Positions 28,748-39,284 of a stretch of 64,000 nt of DNA are shown piece by piece. Both the position numbers and the translations under genes were made by a program. Position 1 is the stretch's first letter. Every line of letters begins with the position of its first letter. The notes under the pieces were generated by a model. It did no database searches. It was not told the DNA's origin and worked only from the letters and a program-made list of their open reading frames with translations. The stretch is from Vibrio hepatarius (lineage in GTDB: Bacteria; Pseudomonadota; Gammaproteobacteria; Enterobacterales; Vibrionaceae): contig NZ_JAHKPM010000032.1 in the NCBI RefSeq assembly GCF_018860525.1, positions 124,001-188,000 of the forward strand, read 5' to 3'.

Positions 28748-29097
28748 TCGGAACTAGAATAATAAACTGGCAGGCACTAAGAGCCTTATGGTGTAAAGGA
28801 AGCTTTAACTGCCTATATTTCGATGAGGCTGGTTTTACCACTTTTGTTATTCACCCATATAGTTGTATTATTGGTAAGTTAGCTAGATCTAACTTCATAA
28901 AAGTATGATGAAAACACATAAAAAATGTGCGGTGAGTCCTTCTCCGTCAGTGTATTGTCAAGGTATGCTGTTTTTTTAATCGAATGGTGTAAAAAATACA
29001 ATATAGAGCGTGTTTCTCACTCTCTGCCTGAGTAGAATGAGAGCATAAGGTGGAGTACAGCGCTTCACGATAATCGGATAATACAAGGTAGGCCAAG
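28748..29097. other. Gap before zapB (no gene seen)
   Basis: About 350 bases with no supportable coding frame. It presumably holds the zapB promoter, but no element stood out clearly enough to report. Confidence 0.4.
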
Positions 29098-29340
29098 ATG
29101 TCTTTTGAAGTACTAGAAAAACTAGAAACAAAAATACAAACTGCAGTTGATACAATTGCACTTCTGCAGATGGAAGTCGAAGAGCTCAAAGAAGAAAAAC
29201 AGAAGCTTGCCGTAGAGGCTGATGAGTTACGTTCGAGTCGCGAAGAGATGGAGCAGAAGGCGGAACAAATGCAACAAGAACAATCTGCTTGGCAGGACCG
29301 TATTCGTAACCTGTTAGGTAAAATGGACGAAGTCGAATAA
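29098..29340 (+). CDS. zapB: Cell division protein ZapB
   Basis: This 80-residue protein is an almost continuous coiled coil with a strong heptad pattern ([20 protein letters not shown] onward) and matches ZapB in length and sequence. ZapB binds ZapA and links the FtsZ ring to the chromosome terminus through MatP. It is followed 20 nt later by a strong palindromic terminator. Confidence 0.92.
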   Translation: MSFEVLEKLETKIQTAVDTIALLQMEVEELKEEKQKLAVEADELRSSREEMEQKAEQMQQEQSAWQDRIRNLLGKMDEVE

Positions 29341-29355
29341 TGACGACTGTGCAAT

Positions 29356-29385
29356 AAAAAGGGTTGACCATGGTCAACCCTTTTT
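29356..29385. terminator. Bidirectional terminator between zapB and metF
   Basis: A 20-bp perfect palindrome (29361-29380) is flanked by an A-run on the left and a T-run on the right, which suits the convergent zapB and metF transcripts. Confidence 0.92.
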
Positions 29386-29434
29386 ATTATGTACGTTATT
29401 GATGACTTAATATTGTGTATTGCTATTGATTCTC

Positions 29435-30370
<936 letters not shown>

Positions 30371-30376
30371 TCAAAT

Positions 30377-30400
30377 TGACGTTTAGACGTCTATATGTCT
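30377..30400. promoter_or_regulatory. MetJ operator of metF
   Basis: Three tandem 8-bp met boxes: TGACGTTT, AGACGTCT (perfect, 30385-30392) and ATATGTCT, against the consensus AGACGTCT. Confidence 0.85.
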
Positions 30401-30524
30401 AAAGAATGTAATGAATACGATGTAAAGTCAACCATGAGATCATGAATTTTCTTCAAGTCAAATATTAGTCTTTTTCAATTATAGGCCGCTGGCTTTTATC
30501 TAAATGGGCAAAACCCCCTAAATG

Positions 30525-30555
30525 GAATAATAAAAGCGCAGCCAATGGCTGCGCT
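30525..30555 (-). terminator. Terminator of metBL
   Basis: A 9-bp GC-rich stem (30535-30543 with 30547-30555, AAT loop) is followed on the minus strand by TTTTATTATT. It lies 6 nt after the metL stop. Confidence 0.88.
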
Positions 30556-30561
30556 AAAAGA

Positions 30562-32973
30562 TTAAAGTAAACTTGCGAGTAAGTTGAGATCGGATTGTAT
30601 TGCTCCAGCTGTCACTTCTCTACCTGCCCCTGGCCCTCGAATGACCAAAGGGTTGTCTTTATACCATTTACTTTCTATAGCAAAGATATTGTCGCATGGT
30701 AATAAATTGGCCAGCGCATGGTTTTTATTCAACGCTTCAACACCTACAGTCGCTAAGCCATTTTTCTCCAGTCGGGCCACATAGCGAAGTACTTTATCTT
30801 CGTTTTGGGCTTCTGCTAGCCGTTCAGCCACGATTTCACTTAATATCTGGCCTTTATCGAGAAAGTCATCAAGTGTTAACCTTGCTAGCTCTTTTGGAAC
30901 TAGACTCTCGACTTTTACTGCCTCAGGTTCAAGATCTAGCCCTGCTTCGCGAGCCAGAATAACAAGCTTTCGCATTACATCTGAACCATCGAGGTCATGG
31001 CGAGGATCCGGCTCTGTTAAGCCTTGCTGCCAAGCAAGTTCAACGAGTTCTGCAAAAGGAACACTGCCATCATATTGCTGGAACAACCAGGATAACGTGC
31101 CGGAAAAAATACCTGACAATGCATGAATATCGTCACCACTTTCACGAAGATCTCTGACGGTGTGATTAATTGGTAAACCAGCCCCCACGGTTGCGTTGTA
31201 GAACCAGTGGCGATTAATCTTGGCAAATGCACTTTGAACTTGGTGGTAGTATTGACTTGAAGCAGAACCGGCGACTTTATTAGCAGATATTAGGTGCATA
31301 CCTTGTTCGGCAATATCCGTATAGCGCTGTGCAAGTTGATGGCTAGCGGTAACATCTAGTACAACGACATCATCATAACCTTGAATAGCACCGAGTTTTT
31401 TAATCCACTCATCTTCATTGTATCCAATCGCTTCCTCTTCATAATGATGAGTAATATTCGTTGGATCAATGCCTTCTGGGTTGAGCCAGTAATTTTGACT
31501 ATCTACTATGGCAATCAGCTCAAAGCTAATGCCATGGCGTTTTTCTAATTTATGTTTTTGTTTCGCAAATAGATCAAGCCAACTTGAGCCAATATTTCCT
31601 TTGCCACACAGAGCTATACCTACTCGCTTATATGCTTGAAAGAGTTGGCCATGAATGGCTTTGACTAGGTTTGATGTGTTGGTGCTACGCAATATAGCCA
31701 CAAGACTCAGCCCAGACTGGGACTCAGCGATAAATTCGACAGGTGCGGATTTGAGTTTTTGGTAGAAGCCATAGCAATGGTTAGCATTCTTTGTCACGCC
31801 CGCGCCAACTGTCGCAACTAAAGAGAAACCCTCTTTGAGCTTTATTTCAGCTTCGATAGCGGCATCTTGTAGGTACTCTAAAGCGCCACCAGCAATTTCT
31901 GAGGTATAGGCGAGGCGAAGTGTTTGCTGATCATCTTGGGCCTCAAAAGTAAGAGGGTCGAGTTGAGCTCGCTTAAGGCTTGTCAGTGTTTCCTGTTTTA
32001 GCCGTTCAAAATCATGCCCAGAAGAAAAGTGAAGCTGAATTAATAGAACTTCATTTAATGAGGAGATGATTTTTGCGCCTCGCCCTGAGGCAAGTACTCG
32101 TTCAATGCGTGTCGAACCTGCCTCTGGGTCATAACTGCAGCGTAAGTGGAGATCCATAGAACTTTGTGCGACGGGTTGTAGAGTGCGGCTATGTAGAACA
32201 GGGGCTGCTAAACGGGCGAGTTCATTGGCTTCATCTAAGCGTAGCAAGGGTAATAGGCAAGCATCGGAAACAAGACGAGGGTCTGCGCTGTATACACCGG
32301 CGACATCACTCCAAATTGTGACTCTTGAAACTTCTGCCAGACCGCCGATAACGGTTGCTGAATAATCCGATCCATTACGTCCAAGTAAGATAGTATGACC
32401 TTGTTCATCCTGAGCCATAAATCCAGTAATGACGATACGATGATTAGCGTGCTGAGCCAGAACTTCTTTGATTAAAGGGTAGGAAGTACCTCGGTTGACT
32501 TCTGGTTGCGTTGATGCTTCTGCACGGAGAAAAGCACGTGAGTCTTGGGCAATGGCCTGTAAACCATTTTGATTGAGTAAATTGGCGAGTAGGCGTGCCG
32601 ACCATATTTCACCATGGCCAAGTACCGAGGCTTTTTGAGCGGTATTTAATGGGGCGGTGAGCTCACCTAAAGTACTAAACTCATCGTCGAGAGTAGCAAT
32701 AAGATTGGTTTGTGCCCCATCTTGAAAGAGTTCGTTAACTAGTTGTATTTGGAATTGGCGCAGGGATTGAAGAACGTCGTGAGCGAGACGACCATCTTTA
32801 TTTAAGGCATCCAGAAACTCTATTAAGTGGTTAGTTGTTTTTCCTGCGGCTGAGACCACTATCAGATCATCAGGATTAGAATACTCTTTGATTATATTGG
32901 CTACTCGGCGATAACAATCTGGGTTTGCCAGACTACTTCCACCAAATTTATGTAACTGCCGCTGTTGGCTCAT
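30562..32973 (-). CDS. metL: Bifunctional aspartokinase / homoserine dehydrogenase II
   Basis: This 803-residue fusion enzyme carries out the first and third steps from aspartate towards methionine. The N-terminal aspartokinase has KFGGSSLANPDCYRRV and VITGFMAQDEQG; the C-terminal homoserine dehydrogenase starts near residue 455 with ALCGKGNIGSSWLDLF and contains HDLDGSDVMRKL. It overlaps metB by 4 nt, forming a metBL operon as in E. coli, repressed by MetJ from the shared divergent region with metJ. Confidence 0.96.
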   Translation of the reverse strand: MSQQRQLHKFGGSSLANPDCYRRVANIIKEYSNPDDLIVVSAAGKTTNHLIEFLDALNKDGRLAHDVLQSLRQFQIQLVNELFQDGAQTNLIATLDDEFSTLGELTAPLNTAQKASVLGHGEIWSARLLANLLNQNGLQAIAQDSRAFLRAEASTQPEVNRGTSYPLIKEVLAQHANHRIVITGFMAQDEQGHTILLGRNGSDYSATVIGGLAEVSRVTIWSDVAGVYSADPRLVSDACLLPLLRLDEANELARLAAPVLHSRTLQPVAQSSMDLHLRCSYDPEAGSTRIERVLASGRGAKIISSLNEVLLIQLHFSSGHDFERLKQETLTSLKRAQLDPLTFEAQDDQQTLRLAYTSEIAGGALEYLQDAAIEAEIKLKEGFSLVATVGAGVTKNANHCYGFYQKLKSAPVEFIAESQSGLSLVAILRSTNTSNLVKAIHGQLFQAYKRVGIALCGKGNIGSSWLDLFAKQKHKLEKRHGISFELIAIVDSQNYWLNPEGIDPTNITHHYEEEAIGYNEDEWIKKLGAIQGYDDVVVLDVTASHQLAQRYTDIAEQGMHLISANKVAGSASSQYYHQVQSAFAKINRHWFYNATVGAGLPINHTVRDLRESGDDIHALSGIFSGTLSWLFQQYDGSVPFAELVELAWQQGLTEPDPRHDLDGSDVMRKLVILAREAGLDLEPEAVKVESLVPKELARLTLDDFLDKGQILSEIVAERLAEAQNEDKVLRYVARLEKNGLATVGVEALNKNHALANLLPCDNIFAIESKWYKDNPLVIRGPGAGREVTAGAIQSDLNLLASLL

Positions 32974-34139
32974 AGGAGCGACTCCTTGGTTTTACTAAAT
33001 GCTTGTTCTAAATCGTTAATCAGATCTTCAGCGTCTTCCAGGCCGACAGATAAACGTAAAAGCTGTTGAGAGACTCCCGCCTTTTCAAGAGCAGTTTCTC
33101 CCATGGCTCTATGCGTCATGGAAGCTGGATGGCAAATCAGGCTTTCAACGCCTCCAAGTGATTCTGCGAGCGAAAATAGCGTCAGCTCACCTACGAAGAA
33201 TTTTAGTTGCTCAAAGTTGCCCGAAAACTCGAAACTCAGCATGGAACCAAATCCTGATTGTTGTTTCTTGGCAATGCTATGCCCAGGGTGATCAGGGAGA
33301 CTAGGGTGATAAATTTGCCCGACGAAAGATTGTGATTTGAGATAGTCTAAAATTTGATTCGCACTTTCTTCGTGTACTTTCATTCTTGCGCTAAGAGTAC
33401 GAATGCCGCGCAATGTCATATAGCTATCGAAAGGGGTACCGGTTGCCCCTATACAGTTTCCCCACCATGCTAAATCGTCACAGTGCTGTTTGTTTTTGGC
33501 AATGATTACCCCGCCAATGACGTCAGAATGCCCATTAATGTATTTGGTGGTAGAGTGAATAACAAAGTCAGCCCCTAGCTCTAATGGTTTTTGAAATACA
33601 GGTGTTAAAAAGGTGTTGTCAACGCCAACTTTAGCTCCAACCTTATGGGCTTTATCACACACATTGGCGATATCAACTACGCGAACCAGTGGGTTTGAAG
33701 GGGTTTCTAGCAAGATAAGTTTCGGCTTTTGCTCAAGGGCGGCATCAAGAGCTTGTTCATCCGACTGGTCAACAAAAAGAACATTAAAATCACCTTTTTG
33801 AGCACGTGTGTTAAATAATCGATAGGTTCCGCCATAGCAGTCATGTGGAGCAATAATTATGTCATCTGGCCCAAGAAAAGCTGAGATCCATAAGTTAAGT
33901 GCTGATGTGCCACAATTGGTTACCACAGCCCCTTCACCCGACTCCAACTCAGAAAGAGCTTGTTCTAACAATCCACGATTTGGATTCCCTGAACGGGTAT
34001 AATCGTATTTCGGTACTTCACCAAAGGCTGGAAAGCCAAAATTTGTTGAGAGGTATATTGGTGGCACAACAGCATGATATTGGGTGTCCGATTCGATACC
34101 AGTACGAACTGCTATTGTGGCTGCTTTTCGGGGGCTCAT
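32970..34139 (-). CDS. metB: Cystathionine gamma-synthase
   Basis: This 389-residue PLP enzyme of the Cys/Met metabolism family joins an O-acylhomoserine and cysteine to give cystathionine. The Schiff-base Lys lies in HSTTKYINGHSDV, with the upstream GTSALNLW and DNTFLTP segments typical of the fold. It is first in metBL and divergent from metJ; four met boxes lie in the 219-nt gap. Confidence 0.95.
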   Translation of the reverse strand: MSPRKAATIAVRTGIESDTQYHAVVPPIYLSTNFGFPAFGEVPKYDYTRSGNPNRGLLEQALSELESGEGAVVTNCGTSALNLWISAFLGPDDIIIAPHDCYGGTYRLFNTRAQKGDFNVLFVDQSDEQALDAALEQKPKLILLETPSNPLVRVVDIANVCDKAHKVGAKVGVDNTFLTPVFQKPLELGADFVIHSTTKYINGHSDVIGGVIIAKNKQHCDDLAWWGNCIGATGTPFDSYMTLRGIRTLSARMKVHEESANQILDYLKSQSFVGQIYHPSLPDHPGHSIAKKQQSGFGSMLSFEFSGNFEQLKFFVGELTLFSLAESLGGVESLICHPASMTHRAMGETALEKAGVSQQLLRLSVGLEDAEDLINDLEQAFSKTKESLL

Positions 34140-34253
34140 AAGTGTTTCCTTTCGAACATTAGTAACCTATTTGGAAATAACACTATACCTTTTCATCAAT
34201 GTTAGAGATATGTTATTCCAATCAACTCTTTTTACTTTACCTTGAGTTTTTTT

Positions 34254-34285
34254 GGGCGTCAATACATCTAGACGTCTATATATCT
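34254..34285. promoter_or_regulatory. MetJ operator between metB and metJ
   Basis: Four adjacent 8-mers match the met box: GGGCGTCA, ATACATCT, AGACGTCT (perfect, 34270-34277) and ATATATCT. The site can control both metBL and metJ. Confidence 0.85.
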
Positions 34286-34358
34286 TTGCTTATGGACATA
34301 AATCCCGCTAAAATTACCTCTTATAATTTTATACATAATCAATCATTAAAGGTGCGCA

Positions 34359-34679
34359 ATGGCAGATTGGAACGGTGAGTATATTAGCCCGTATGCTGAA
34401 CATGGGAAGAAAAGTGAGCAAGTTAAAAAGATAACGGTATCTATCCCATTGAAAGTATTGAAGGTTTTGACTGATGAGCGTACTCGTCGCCAGATTAATA
34501 ATCTACGCCATGCGACCAATAGTGAACTGCTTTGTGAAGCTTTCCTGCACGCCTACACAGGCCAGCCATTACCGACTGATGAAGACTTAAGAAAAGATCG
34601 CCCCGATGATATTCCGGCAGAAGTGAAAAAGCTCATGACTGAGATGGGAATTGCGTTTGAATCTTATGATGAAGAATAA
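34359..34679 (+). CDS. metJ: Methionine repressor MetJ
   Basis: This 106-residue ribbon-helix-helix repressor has the DNA-contacting strand [15 protein letters not shown] and helix [20 protein letters not shown], essentially those of E. coli MetJ. It uses S-adenosylmethionine as corepressor and binds arrays of AGACGTCT boxes; such arrays occur at 30377-30400 and 34254-34285 in this window. The divergent arrangement with metB and the boxes between them imply autoregulation. Confidence 0.97.
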   Translation: MADWNGEYISPYAEHGKKSEQVKKITVSIPLKVLKVLTDERTRRQINNLRHATNSELLCEAFLHAYTGQPLPTDEDLRKDRPDDIPAEVKKLMTEMGIAFESYDEE

Positions 34680-34770
34680 ATTTTTAGCCAAAGTGATTGT
34701 AATTAATATCGGTATTGGCTTACTAGATTAACAAAGGTTGGTACGGGTTTACCTTTGCTGTGCTCAAGAT

Positions 34771-34804
34771 AAAAAACCGCTGGCTTTTTAGTCAGCGGTT
34801 TTTT
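34771..34804. terminator. Bidirectional terminator between metJ and maeB
   Basis: A 12-bp stem (34771-34782 with 34793-34804) has A-rich and T-rich ends and a 10-nt loop, and serves both convergent genes. Confidence 0.9.
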
Positions 34805-34820
34805 GTAAGCAAAAACACTG

Positions 34821-36098
34821 CTATGGCTGCATATAGTTCTCAGGCATATCGATACGAGCGACACCTGATTCTACTGCGGCATTCGCAACAGCTTTGGCTA
34901 CACGTGGTAATAGGCGTGGGTCCATAGGCTTAGGAATAATATAATCTGGTCCAAACTGAAGCTTATCGACACCTGCAGCTTTTAGAACTCCAGCAGGTAC
35001 GTCTTCTTTAGCCAATTCTCTGATAGCGTCGACGGCAGCAAGCTTCATGGCATCATTAATTTCGCTGGCGCGCACATCTAAAGCGCCGCGGAAAATGAAT
35101 GGGAAACACAGTACATTGTTTACTTGGTTTGGATAATCACTGCGTCCAGTGCCCATGATAAGATCATCGCGAACTTGATGAGCGAGTTCTGGTTTGATTT
35201 CAGGATCTGGATTAGAACAAGCAAACACTATGGGTTTGTCTGCCATTAACTTAAGTGCTTCAGGCTCAAGTAAGTTTGGCCCAGAGACACCCAAGAATAG
35301 GTCGGCTCCTTCTATTACGTCCTCTAGAGTTCGTTTATCTGTGTTGTTGGCAAATAGTTGTTTGTATTGGTTGAGGTCATCACGGCGGGTGTGTATCACT
35401 CCTTTGCGATCAAGCATGTAAATCTTTTCTCGCATTGCGCCACACTTTATCAATAGCTCCATACATGCCACAGCTGCGGCACCTGCGCCTAAGCACACAA
35501 TTGTGGCTTCTTCGAGCTTTTTCCCTTGTAGTTCGATAGCGTTGAGCATGCCTGCCGCTGTGACGATTGCTGTACCATGTTGATCATCATGGAAGACGGG
35601 GACATCACAGCGCTCAATAAGCTGTTTCTCGATTTCAAAGCAATCGGGTGCTTTAATATCTTCTAAGTTAATCCCACCAAAGGTATCTGCAATGTTGGCG
35701 ACCGTATCGATGAACTCTTCAAGTGTACGGTGCTTTACTTCAATGTCGATAGAATCTAAACCTGCAAAGCGTTTAAATAATAGCGCTTTCCCTTCCATGA
35801 CAGGTTTTGATGCTAGAGGACCTAAGTTACCAAGACCTAGAATTGCTGTACCGTTCGAGATGACAGCGACCATATTGCCTTTTGCGGTGTACTTGTAGAC
35901 ATTGTCGGCGTTTTGAGCAATTTCACGTACAGGTTCTGCAACGCCAGGACTGTATGCCAGTGCTAAGTCGCCGGCGGTTTCAGCTGGTTTAGATAGCTCT
36001 ACGGAAATTTTGCCTGCTATTGGATGTGCATGGTAATCCAAAGCTTGCTGACGGAATTGCTCTTCAGGAGAAAGTACTTGGCTATGGTCATCGGACAT
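34821..36098 (-). CDS. maeB: Malic enzyme (short form)
   Basis: This 425-residue enzyme decarboxylates malate to pyruvate with NAD(P)+. It shows LAYSPGVAEPVREIA with the catalytic Tyr, FHDDQHGTAIVTAAGMLNA with the metal site, and the GxGxxA-type nucleotide motif CLGAGAAAVACMEL. It lacks the phosphotransacetylase-like C-terminal half of E. coli MaeB (about 760 residues), so it is the short single-domain type. It is monocistronic, between convergent metJ and rpmE. Confidence 0.9.
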   Translation of the reverse strand: MSDDHSQVLSPEEQFRQQALDYHAHPIAGKISVELSKPAETAGDLALAYSPGVAEPVREIAQNADNVYKYTAKGNMVAVISNGTAILGLGNLGPLASKPVMEGKALLFKRFAGLDSIDIEVKHRTLEEFIDTVANIADTFGGINLEDIKAPDCFEIEKQLIERCDVPVFHDDQHGTAIVTAAGMLNAIELQGKKLEEATIVCLGAGAAAVACMELLIKCGAMREKIYMLDRKGVIHTRRDDLNQYKQLFANNTDKRTLEDVIEGADLFLGVSGPNLLEPEALKLMADKPIVFACSNPDPEIKPELAHQVRDDLIMGTGRSDYPNQVNNVLCFPFIFRGALDVRASEINDAMKLAAVDAIRELAKEDVPAGVLKAAGVDKLQFGPDYIIPKPMDPRLLPRVAKAVANAAVESGVARIDMPENYMQP

Positions 36099-36289
36099 GG
36101 GTGTAGATACTCGTTAATAATGATTTAGATAGGGAGAATTCATTCTAGATTAAGTCAATCAAGCTGCAAAGGTGAGAGTGCGGGCTAAAGTGACAAAATA
36201 GCCTAATTGATAGGAGATAAGACCAGATAGTGAGAGATAGCTCAACTGAATGGTTGCCTATGACAAGCTATCAAGCAAAATATATGGCA

Positions 36290-36316
36290 AAAACAAAAAA
36301 GGACGCTTTAGCGTCC
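36290..36316 (-). terminator. Terminator of rpmE
   Basis: A 6-bp GC stem (36301-36306 with 36311-36316, TTTA loop) is followed on the minus strand by a long T-rich tract. Confidence 0.88.
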
Positions 36317-36341
36317 TTTTCATCTTCTAAGAAGTAATTTC

Positions 36342-36557
36342 TTACTTAGAAGCAAGAGCACCGAAGCGCTTGTTGAATCGATCAACACGGCCGCCAGTAT
36401 CAACGATACGTTGCTTACCAGTGTAGAATGGGTGACATTTATCACATACATCTAGGTGGATTGACTCTTTAGTCAGAGTTGAGTTGAACTCAAAAGAGTT
36501 ACCGCAAGAGCAAGTTGCTTTAACTGCTTTGTATTCTGGGTGGATACCAACTTTCAT
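36342..36557 (-). CDS. rpmE: 50S ribosomal protein L31 (zinc form)
   Basis: This 71-residue L31 is of the C+ (zinc-binding) type, with four cysteines: CSCG at 16-18 and CDKC at 37-40. Zinc-containing L31 is normally swapped for a C- paralogue under zinc limitation; no paralogue is in this window. It is a single-gene unit divergent from priA. Confidence 0.97.
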   Translation of the reverse strand: MKVGIHPEYKAVKATCSCGNSFEFNSTLTKESIHLDVCDKCHPFYTGKQRIVDTGGRVDRFNKRFGALASK

Positions 36558-36838
36558 GGGAAAACCTCTATATAGGCCGTGTCGCTATCCGATTCTAAGC
36601 CGGACACCACACGTAAGTTAAAAAATTTAATTTTGGATACCGCTGCACTTTGGCAAGCCATATCACTCAGGCGCGACATTCTAATGAATAGAGTGCTCAG
36701 GATCAACCAATTTACTCATTAATTTGCTACTTTTTTAGCCGCTAGGCAGAGCGGATGACCAACATAATCCAGTTACTTTCCCGCAGGTCACTTTTACCTT
36801 AGACTAATCACGTTTCTTCTCTTCAGTATTATTCCTAT

Positions 36839-39037
36839 ATGCGCCCAACTATAGCCAGAGTAGCTCTGCCGGTTCCCCTTGATAAGCAGTTCGATTATCA
36901 GATACCTTCTCATTTGATTCCTATTGTCGGTGGAAGGGTTATGGTGCCATTTGGGCCCAAGAATATGGTTGGGATTGTCATTGCCTTGGGCCATGATTCT
37001 GAATTTGATTTGGCCAAACTTAAGCCACTTAAGCAAGTTTTGGACCTAGAGCCGATATGGAGTAATGGTTTGTACGAACTTCTTCAGTGGTGCGGAAAAT
37101 TTTATCAATATCCATTGGGTGAGACACTGGCGAATGCTCTACCAGCATTATTGCGTAAAGGAAAGCCTGCGACTTTAGCCCCAATTATTGAGTGGTGCAT
37201 CACGTCAGTTGGGCGTGATCAGCTGATGCAAGGTTTTGGTCGTGCAGTAAGGCATGCGCAGGTGATGAAGATACTAGAAAATGGTCCTACTTCTCATCAA
37301 TACATGATAGGTCAGCAAGTTACTCCAAGCGTATTAAAGAAATTAGCACAAAAGGGCTGGATAACATCGATTGAGAGTAACCCAAAACCTCAATGGGCAG
37401 ATAGTGTTGAGGCCATAGTGAATAAGCCCGCATTAAATGAAGAACAAGCCATCGCTGTTGCAACCGTGAATAATTCCCAAGGGTTTGGCTGTTTCTTACT
37501 TGAAGGAGTCACTGGTTCAGGTAAAACAGAAGTTTACCTTAATCTTATAAAACCGGTACTAGAGCAGGGAAAACAAGCTTTAGTTTTGGTGCCAGAAATT
37601 GGCTTAACTCCACAAACAATCAATCGATTTAGAAAACGCTTCAACTTACCTGTTGCTGTAATCCACTCTGGTTTAAATGACAGTGAAAGGTTAAATGCAT
37701 GGCTAAGTGCGAGAGATAAAGCTGCGGGTATTGTCATTGGTACTCGTTCTGCGCTGATGACGCCTTTTGCTGACCTTGGCATTATTATTGTTGATGAAGA
37801 ACATGATGCTTCGTATAAGCAGCAAGACAGTCTTCGCTATCATGCTCGTGATGTCGCTATAATGCGAGCAAGTAAAGAAAATATACCGATTGTGCTTGGC
37901 TCTGCTACACCAGCTCTCGAAACGTTGCATAATGCATTATCTAGAAAATATCACCATCTGACCCTGTCGTTACGAGCAGGCAAAGCTTTACCAACCGTGA
38001 ACAAAGTGATCGACGTTAAAGGGCAGTATTTAGAAAGTGGTCTTTCTGCTGCTTTAATCGCTGAGATGCGAAAACACCTTGAAGCTGGTAATCAGGTTAT
38101 GCTTTTTCTCAATCGTCGTGGCTTTTCACCCGCTTTAATGTGTCATGATTGTGGTTGGATTGCTGAATGCAAAAGATGCGATGCTTATTATACGTATCAT
38201 CAATCTAGTGATGAAATACGTTGCCACCATTGTGGTTCTCAGCAAGCTACGATAAGACAGTGTCATGGCTGTGGTTCTTCTCAACTGGTTACTGTAGGTG
38301 TTGGTACTGAGCAGTTGCATGAGCAGCTATCGATACTTTTCCCAGATTATAAAACGATTCGGATTGATCGTGATAGCACTAGACGTAAAGGCAGTTTAGA
38401 GTCGGCCCTTGGTGCCATCCGTAATAAGGAATATCAGATTTTAATCGGTACTCAGATGTTAGCAAAAGGGCATCACTTTCCTGATGTGACGCTTGTGGCT
38501 TTACTTGATGTTGATGGCTCCTTGTATAGCAGTGATTTTAGAGCCTCTGAGAGGTTAGCGCAGTTATTTATTCAAGTCGCAGGTCGAGCTGGACGTGCCA
38601 GTAAACCCGGAGAAGTACTACTTCAGACCCATCACCCTGATCACAGCTTACTCCAAACATTGATTACTAACGGATATCGGCATTTTGCTGAGTCTGCATT
38701 ACAAGAGCGGCAGATAGCCAACTTGCCTCCCTATTCGTTTTTAACGTTAGTTCGTGCAGAAGCCAATCAATCTCAGGATGTTGAGAACTTTTTACGTCAG
38801 GTGCGCTATACACTCGAAGTGCACCCTTTATTTAAACAGGATTGTCAGATCCTTGGACCTACACCAGCTCCTTTAGCAAAAAGAGCGGGCAAGCATCGTT
38901 GGCAATTGATGCTCCAGACTAAGAGTCGCTCGATAATGCAAAAGTTGCTTATGAGTGCTAAACCCGCGATTCAGTTGTTACCAAATTCGAAAAAAGTGCG
39001 CTGGTCATTAGATATTGAGCCGCAGGATTTAAGCTGA
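36839..39037 (+). CDS. priA: Primosomal replication restart helicase PriA
   Basis: This 732-residue superfamily 2 helicase has Walker A GVTGSGKTEVYL near residue 225, the DEEH box, and the zinc-binding block CHDCGWIAECKRCD / CHHCGSQ / CHGCGSS between the helicase lobes. It recognises stalled forks and reloads the replisome. The N-terminal 3' DNA-binding domain begins at ARVALPVPLDKQFDY. A small stem-loop with a T-run overlaps the stop codon (39031-39049). Confidence 0.97.
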   Translation: MRPTIARVALPVPLDKQFDYQIPSHLIPIVGGRVMVPFGPKNMVGIVIALGHDSEFDLAKLKPLKQVLDLEPIWSNGLYELLQWCGKFYQYPLGETLANALPALLRKGKPATLAPIIEWCITSVGRDQLMQGFGRAVRHAQVMKILENGPTSHQYMIGQQVTPSVLKKLAQKGWITSIESNPKPQWADSVEAIVNKPALNEEQAIAVATVNNSQGFGCFLLEGVTGSGKTEVYLNLIKPVLEQGKQALVLVPEIGLTPQTINRFRKRFNLPVAVIHSGLNDSERLNAWLSARDKAAGIVIGTRSALMTPFADLGIIIVDEEHDASYKQQDSLRYHARDVAIMRASKENIPIVLGSATPALETLHNALSRKYHHLTLSLRAGKALPTVNKVIDVKGQYLESGLSAALIAEMRKHLEAGNQVMLFLNRRGFSPALMCHDCGWIAECKRCDAYYTYHQSSDEIRCHHCGSQQATIRQCHGCGSSQLVTVGVGTEQLHEQLSILFPDYKTIRIDRDSTRRKGSLESALGAIRNKEYQILIGTQMLAKGHHFPDVTLVALLDVDGSLYSSDFRASERLAQLFIQVAGRAGRASKPGEVLLQTHHPDHSLLQTLITNGYRHFAESALQERQIANLPPYSFLTLVRAEANQSQDVENFLRQVRYTLEVHPLFKQDCQILGPTPAPLAKRAGKHRWQLMLQTKSRSIMQKLLMSAKPAIQLLPNSKKVRWSLDIEPQDLS

Positions 39038-39049
39038 TTTCAGCTTTTT
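39031..39049 (+). terminator. Probable terminator at the priA stop
   Basis: AAGCTG (39031-39036) pairs with CAGCTT (39041-39046), followed by TTT. The stem is short and overlaps the stop codon, so the call is moderate. Confidence 0.5.
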
Positions 39050-39284
39050 CATTTAATTGTGATTCATATCTCGCAGCTAGTCTGATTTTTGTTAATCACC
39101 CCGTAATATTCTGCGCTGAAATGAATAAACTATGAATTGATTTGAATGATTTATTTTAATGATACGCGATAGATAAACGATTTGTCGGGAAGATAATCGT
39201 CTTGATAGGGGGGCAGCCTATCACTATCGATTCAGGTAGCTCAAGGCGCTACCATGTTTAGAATATAAAGAGGGTAATAAATCT

